From Actinomycetes bacterium (GTDB taxonomy: Bacteria; Actinomycetota; Acidimicrobiia; Acidimicrobiales; SZUA-35): a stretch of 15,783 bases of DNA. The stretch lies in contig JAAETV010000287.1 of the NCBI GenBank assembly GCA_024227975.1, positions 1 through 15,783 of the forward strand. Reading direction: 5' to 3'. A program made the position numbers and the translations under genes. The notes under the pieces are model-generated. The model worked only from the letters and a program-made list of their open reading frames with translations. It had not been told where the DNA came from and ran no database searches. Positions 13,023 to 15,783 of this stretch are shown here, one piece after another (position 1 is the stretch's first letter; every line of letters begins with the position of its first letter).

Positions 13023-14065
13023 TGAGCCAATGGCAATCGGGCAAACGAGATCGACCCGATGGTGACGACCCCTTGAAGCTGGACAGGGCTCTCGGGCTCG
13101 ATGGCGACCAGATCGAGAACCGACACCGATGTCTCGTCTTCGGCTGAACGGTGCAGGACCGCGACGCGCTCGCCGTCGAAGCTCAAGCCAGTGACCTGAT
13201 CACCTTCGTCGCCGATGCTGATGCGGAAGTAGTCGCTGCCGGTGCTCAACTCCCTGGCCACGAGGTCGGTCTGGACCTCGATGCCATCTTCGCGGTAGCT
13301 CACGACGGTGTAGACGATGGCTCCCCCGTCGGGGCTGAGGGCGACCGAGCCGTAGGTTGGACGGCGAGGAACCGGGCAGGCCGGTTGGTCGGGGCCGTTC
13401 AAGTCGATCATGGAACCATCGGCTGTGTAGAAACGGAGGTCACCGCAATCTTCGTTGGCGATGGCAATGGCGTGAAGAGAGCCGCTGGCCGAGAGGGCGA
13501 GTACCTCTTCTTCCTCATCCAGGGTCATGAGGGGGGATCGAACGCTGTCGACCAGCCGGATCTGGTCGATCTGGCCATCTTGGAGTAGGACGACGGCCGA
13601 GGGCGAGCCGTCGATGTAGCCGACATCGAGCAGGGTTGCGCCCTCCCCCGGCGCCACCTCGAGCTCTTCCCCTTCGGCCGACAGCCAGACAACGGCGCCC
13701 CCAGAGCCGGGGCGCTGGTAGACGAGCCCGCCGAGGAGATCATCGACCGCTCGGCTGGTGCGAAGCCCGGCGAAAGGCTCGGTGAGGGGATACACACCGG
13801 TCGGGCCGGCGGCCAGGATGGCCTGACTGGTGGTGATCAGAACCTCGGGGATGTAGTCGCTGGAGCGGCTGGGGACGAAGTCACTGGCTGCGGTGAGGGT
13901 CGTGGGTACTCGAGGTGGGGCATCGACGCTGGAGGCTCCGCTTTCGGCATCGACCACGCTCGTCGAGGTGGCCATGGTGAATGCCTCGGGCTCGACGAGC
14001 TCACCGCACGAGGCCCCGACGAGGGCAAGGGGGAGCAGCAATCGAGCCGAAACGGGCCACGTCAT
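13016..14065 (-). CDS. Putative lipoprotein with a beta-propeller-like body
   Basis: The product has 349 residues. It begins MTWPVSARLLLPLALVGASC, a lipoprotein signal with the lipobox cysteine at residue 20, so the mature protein would be anchored on the outer face of the cell membrane. A Ser/Thr/Ala-rich spacer (about 25-65) leads to repeated beta-rich segments such as GAVVWLSAEGEELEV, GSPSAVVLLQDGQ, GSVALSPDGGAIVYTV and VTGLSFDGERVAVL. The S.DG..I.Y.V form resembles WD40/TolB-type propeller blades. No enzyme motif is found. The ATG at 14063-14065 lies 28 bases after the clpP stop on the same strand, so cotranscription with clpP is possible. The function is unknown. Confidence 0.78.
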   Translation of the reverse strand: MTWPVSARLLLPLALVGASCGELVEPEAFTMATSTSVVDAESGASSVDAPPRVPTTLTAASDFVPSRSSDYIPEVLITTSQAILAAGPTGVYPLTEPFAGLRTSRAVDDLLGGLVYQRPGSGGAVVWLSAEGEELEVAPGEGATLLDVGYIDGSPSAVVLLQDGQIDQIRLVDSVRSPLMTLDEEEEVLALSASGSLHAIAIANEDCGDLRFYTADGSMIDLNGPDQPACPVPRRPTYGSVALSPDGGAIVYTVVSYREDGIEVQTDLVARELSTGSDYFRISIGDEGDQVTGLSFDGERVAVLHRSAEDETSVSVLDLVAIEPESPVQLQGVVTIGSISFARLPLAQG

Positions 14066-14093
14066 CGCCCTAATAGTGACAGATGCGTGCGGT

Positions 14094-14753
14094 TCAATCT
14101 GATCGGCTCGGTGACATTTCCCTATCGGTACCGGGCTCAGGACGGACCACGCCTTGCTCGACTCGGTTTGCGTGGTGGACGACGGAGTCGACCAGGCCGT
14201 AGGCGACGGCGTCGTCGCCCCGCACGATGTAGTCGCGCTCGATGTCTTCGGCGACACGGGACCGGGGTTGGCCGGTGTGCTCGACCAGCAACTCCTCGAT
14301 CCGCTCGCGGGCGAATTGCATCTCATCAACCTGGATCTTGAGATCGGTGGCTTGGCCCTGGGCGCCACCATGGGGTTGGTGGATGAGGACTCGGGCGTTT
14401 GGCAAGGTGAGCCGCTTGCCCGGGGTGCCGGCGGCCAGGAGCACGGCGGCCATCGATGCGGCCTGACCAACGCAGATGGTGCTGACGTCGGGCTCGACGT
14501 ATTGCATGGTGTCGTAGATGCCGAAGCCATCGGTGACCGAGCCCCCGGGGCTGTTGATGTAAAGGGAGATGTCGCGCTCAGGGTCGGCGGCGGCCAAGTG
14601 GAGGAGTTGACCGATGACGAGGTTGGCCGATGCGTCATCGATCTGGGTCCCGAGGAAGACGACACGGTCTGACAAGAGGCGGGAGTAGAGGTCAAAGGCC
14701 CGTTCGCCTTGAGCTGTCTGCTCCAACACGGTTGGGACGAGGTAGCCGGTCAT
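14094..14753 (-). CDS. clpP: ATP-dependent Clp protease proteolytic subunit
   Basis: ClpP forms a double heptameric chamber that degrades proteins unfolded by ClpX or ClpC. The 219-residue protein has the Ser-His-Asp triad Ser100 in [12 protein letters not shown], His125 in [10 protein letters not shown] and Asp174 in DIERDYIV, with the same spacing (25 and 49) as E. coli ClpP. Also seen are [20 protein letters not shown] and a C-terminal tail (200-219) beyond the core. The ATG at 14751-14753 follows CAGGAG with about seven bases of spacing. Actinomycetes often carry two clpP genes in tandem; here there is one, with no clpX or trigger factor in the window, so the second copy may be elsewhere. 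The upstream palindrome probably carries its promoter. Confidence 0.97.
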   Translation of the reverse strand: MTGYLVPTVLEQTAQGERAFDLYSRLLSDRVVFLGTQIDDASANLVIGQLLHLAAADPERDISLYINSPGGSVTDGFGIYDTMQYVEPDVSTICVGQAASMAAVLLAAGTPGKRLTLPNARVLIHQPHGGAQGQATDLKIQVDEMQFARERIEELLVEHTGQPRSRVAEDIERDYIVRGDDAVAYGLVDSVVHHANRVEQGVVRPEPGTDREMSPSRSD

Positions 14754-14784
14754 CGGGACTCCTGCGGGTCGGGTGGCTGGGTGG

Positions 14785-14824
14785 CTTTACGCAACCCTAC
14801 GGTTGCGTTTAGTGATGCGCAACC
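14785..14824 (-). promoter_or_regulatory. clpP promoter palindrome with three CGCAACC elements
   Basis: CTTTACGCAACC (14785-14796) and GGTTGCGTTTAG (14801-14812) form an inverted repeat, ten of twelve positions matching and the inner eight perfect, around CTAC. A third CGCAACC lies at 14818-14824. On the minus strand TAGGGT (14794-14799) inside the palindrome is a plausible clpP -10; TTGCGC, 17 bases upstream and formed by the third copy, is a weak -35. A bound protein would cover the promoter. Confidence 0.6.
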
Positions 14825-14853
14825 TTTCAGCTGCGTATTCGAGGCCCAGGGGC

Positions 14854-14859
14854 TAGGGT
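14854..14859 (+). promoter_or_regulatory. TAGGGT -10 box of the SRPBCC gene, likely leaderless
   Basis: TAGGGT ends seven bases before the ATG at 14867, the distance expected for a leaderless mRNA starting at or next to the ATG. The same hexamer precedes the phosphatase and HAD genes at seven or eight bases. No convincing -35 box is present. Confidence 0.45.
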
Positions 14860-14866
14860 GGTCGCT

Positions 14867-15337
14867 ATGGCGACCCCGACTGACCGCTCAGCCCGGACCG
14901 AGATCGAGCTCGATCATGACATCGCCGAGGTGTGGCGAGCCCTGGTCGACGACGAGCAACTCGTCCGGTGGCTGGGGCCGGATTCGAAGCTCTCGCCGAC
15001 CCCCGGTGGCGACCTCTATACGAGCGACATGGTGACCAGTGAGCCGAAGCGGGGGATGGTTACCGGCGTGGAGCGCGAGCGGCGGCTCACTTTCGACTGG
15101 TGGCCCGTCGACGAGCCTGATCAGATCAGCCAGGTGGCCCTCGAGCTGACCCCGATCCAGAGCGGGACCCTCGTCACCGTGACCGAAACGCCAACCTGGT
15201 CCGACCCTTCGACCTCAGCCTGCGCTGTTTCCGCATGTGCCGGCTCCGCTTCGGTGGCAGGGGCGACTAGCGGGCATTGGGCTTGGAGACTGGCGGTGCT
15301 GGTCGTCGGCTGCCAGAGCCTCGTCGTGGCGCGATGA
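14867..15337 (+). CDS. SRPBCC/AHSA1-domain protein
   Basis: This 156-residue START/SRPBCC-fold protein is of the Hsp90 ATPase activator homologue type. Seen features are IELDHDIAEVWRALVDDEQL near the N-terminus, WLGPDSK, then GDLYTSDMV, GMVTGVERERRLTFDWWPVD and VALELTPIQSGTLVTVTET. These make up the helix-grip fold with a ligand cavity. After residue 108 comes a Ser/Ala-rich stretch with three Cys, then GHWAWRLAVL, which corresponds to the usual C-terminal helix, so no frameshift is invoked. The ATG at 14867 is preferred over the GTG at 14858 because of the -10 spacing. The ArsR gene follows within 13 bases. AHSA1-type genes are commonly paired with ArsR regulators, although ArsR is usually first. 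The ligand is unknown. Confidence 0.85.
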   Translation: MATPTDRSARTEIELDHDIAEVWRALVDDEQLVRWLGPDSKLSPTPGGDLYTSDMVTSEPKRGMVTGVERERRLTFDWWPVDEPDQISQVALELTPIQSGTLVTVTETPTWSDPSTSACAVSACAGSASVAGATSGHWAWRLAVLVVGCQSLVVAR

Positions 15338-15350
15338 AGGGGTGACCGTC

Positions 15351-15674
15351 GTGCCGACGCCAGGGGCCAGCGATGTGTTCGCGGCGCTTGGCGATCCCAC
15401 CCGACGGACGATCGTCGAGCTACTGGTTGGGAGGGGTCAGTCGACGGCGACCGAGTTGGCGGCTGAGCTGGGGATCTCCCGCCAGGCTGTATCCAAACAC
15501 CTCGGCCAACTGGAGGAGACGGGCTTGGCCGTATCACGGCGCGAGGGTCGAGAGAACCACTTCGCCGTTGACACTGAACCCTTGGCCAACGTGACCGAAT
15601 GGGTGACGGCCGTCGAGCAGCAGTGGGCCCAGCGGTTGAATCACCTGCGATCAACCCTGACTGACCAAATGTGA
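15351..15674 (+). CDS. ArsR-family transcriptional regulator
   Basis: This 107-residue winged helix-turn-helix protein has VFAALGDPTRRTIVELLVGR (about 9-28), ATELAAELGISRQAVSKHL (recognition helix) and LGQLEETGLAVSRREGRENHF (the wing). No Cys-based metal-binding motif is present, so it is probably not a classical metal sensor; many ArsR proteins paired with SRPBCC genes are of this type. The start is set at the GTG at 15351, eight bases after the AAGGGG ribosome site; a GTG at 15342 would give three more residues. It likely regulates its own operon with the SRPBCC gene. Confidence 0.9.
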   Translation: MPTPGASDVFAALGDPTRRTIVELLVGRGQSTATELAAELGISRQAVSKHLGQLEETGLAVSRREGRENHFAVDTEPLANVTEWVTAVEQQWAQRLNHLRSTLTDQM

Positions 15675-15694
15675 GTGGCGATAGCCTCGACCTC

Positions 15695-15769
15695 GCCCCT
15701 GTGGCGCAGCCTGGTTAGCGCAGTGGACTTTTAATCCATTGGTCGTGGGTTCGAATCCCACCGGGGGCA
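15695..15769 (+). tRNA. tRNA-Lys (anticodon UUU)
   Basis: A full cloverleaf is visible. The acceptor GCCCCTG (15695-15701) pairs with CGGGGGC (15762-15768) with one G-U. The D arm is GCGC/GCGC. The anticodon stem is GTGGA/TCCAT with loop CTTTTAA and anticodon TTT at 15730-15732. The T arm is GTGGG-TTCGAAT-CCCAC. The discriminator is A at 15769. CCA is not encoded. It lies 20 bases after the ArsR stop. Confidence 0.97.
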
Positions 15770-15783
15770 CTGCGGATCCCGCT

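Noticed and set aside
15180..15337. Frameshift in the SRPBCC gene
   Set aside because: The Ser/Ala/Cys-rich stretch looks odd, but the frame recovers a typical C-terminal helix (GHWAWRLAVL) and other frames give no better continuation.
15237..15350. Longer N-terminus for the ArsR protein
   Set aside because: It would overlap the SRPBCC coding end by 100 bases; a good ribosome site sits directly before the GTG at 15351.

Overview
The window looks like chromosomal DNA from a high-GC actinomycete, most likely of the class Acidimicrobiia. The evidence is the GC-rich codon use, a mycothiol-type MshA glycosyltransferase next to a YbjN protein, an RsiG-type anti-sigma factor (so far an actinobacterial family), several probable leaderless genes, and a secreted protein with a long Thr/Pro tract. 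The class is inferred, not proven. There is no phage, transposon, CRISPR array or obvious horizontally acquired island. Almost all of the window is coding, and genes are closely packed.

Layout. (1) 1-1061, minus: 5' part of hemA (glutamyl-tRNA reductase), running off the left edge. (2) 1275-2711, minus: a compact acyl-CoA-synthetase-like AMP-forming ligase, divergent from (3) a secreted CAP/SCP-domain protein with a Thr/Pro tail (2848-4215, plus), which ends in a strong hairpin. (4) 4309-6698, minus: a tight operon of a HAD phosphatase, proC, a SAM hydrolase (DUF62) and a 29-residue single-helix membrane peptide that overlaps the SAM hydrolase stop codon. (5) 6895-10874, minus: a second long operon-like run of a MoaD/ThiS sulfur carrier, a CdsA-like polytopic membrane protein, an RsiG-like anti-sigma factor with c-di-GMP-binding signatures, an XRE regulator, mshA and ybjN. 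Several of these genes overlap by ATGA or are a few bases apart. (6) 10909-12116, plus: a histidine phosphatase and a YgjP-type metallopeptidase. (7) 12113-12436, minus: an acidic small protein whose stop codon is shared with the metallopeptidase through one CTAG. (8) 12646-12957, plus: a very basic 103-residue orphan protein with a leader hairpin and a strong ribosome binding site. (9) 13016-14065, minus: a lipoprotein, and upstream of it clpP (14094-14753). (10) 14867-15674, plus: an SRPBCC/AHSA1 protein and an ArsR regulator, followed by tRNA-Lys(UUU).

How the parts may work together. Haem precursor synthesis (HemA), proline synthesis (ProC), SAM turnover, mycothiol synthesis (MshA) and regulated proteolysis (ClpP) are housekeeping functions. 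The most informative regulatory neighbourhood is RsiG-XRE-MshA. It places a putative c-di-GMP-responsive anti-sigma factor four bases upstream of a DNA-binding regulator, which in turn overlaps the gene for the first committed step of mycothiol synthesis. Other signals worth attention are TAGGGT boxes 7-8 bases before start codons (leaderless transcription), two divergent leaderless promoters packed into 34 bases, a large palindrome over the probable clpP -10 box, and a GACGTCACT inverted repeat flanking another leaderless start.
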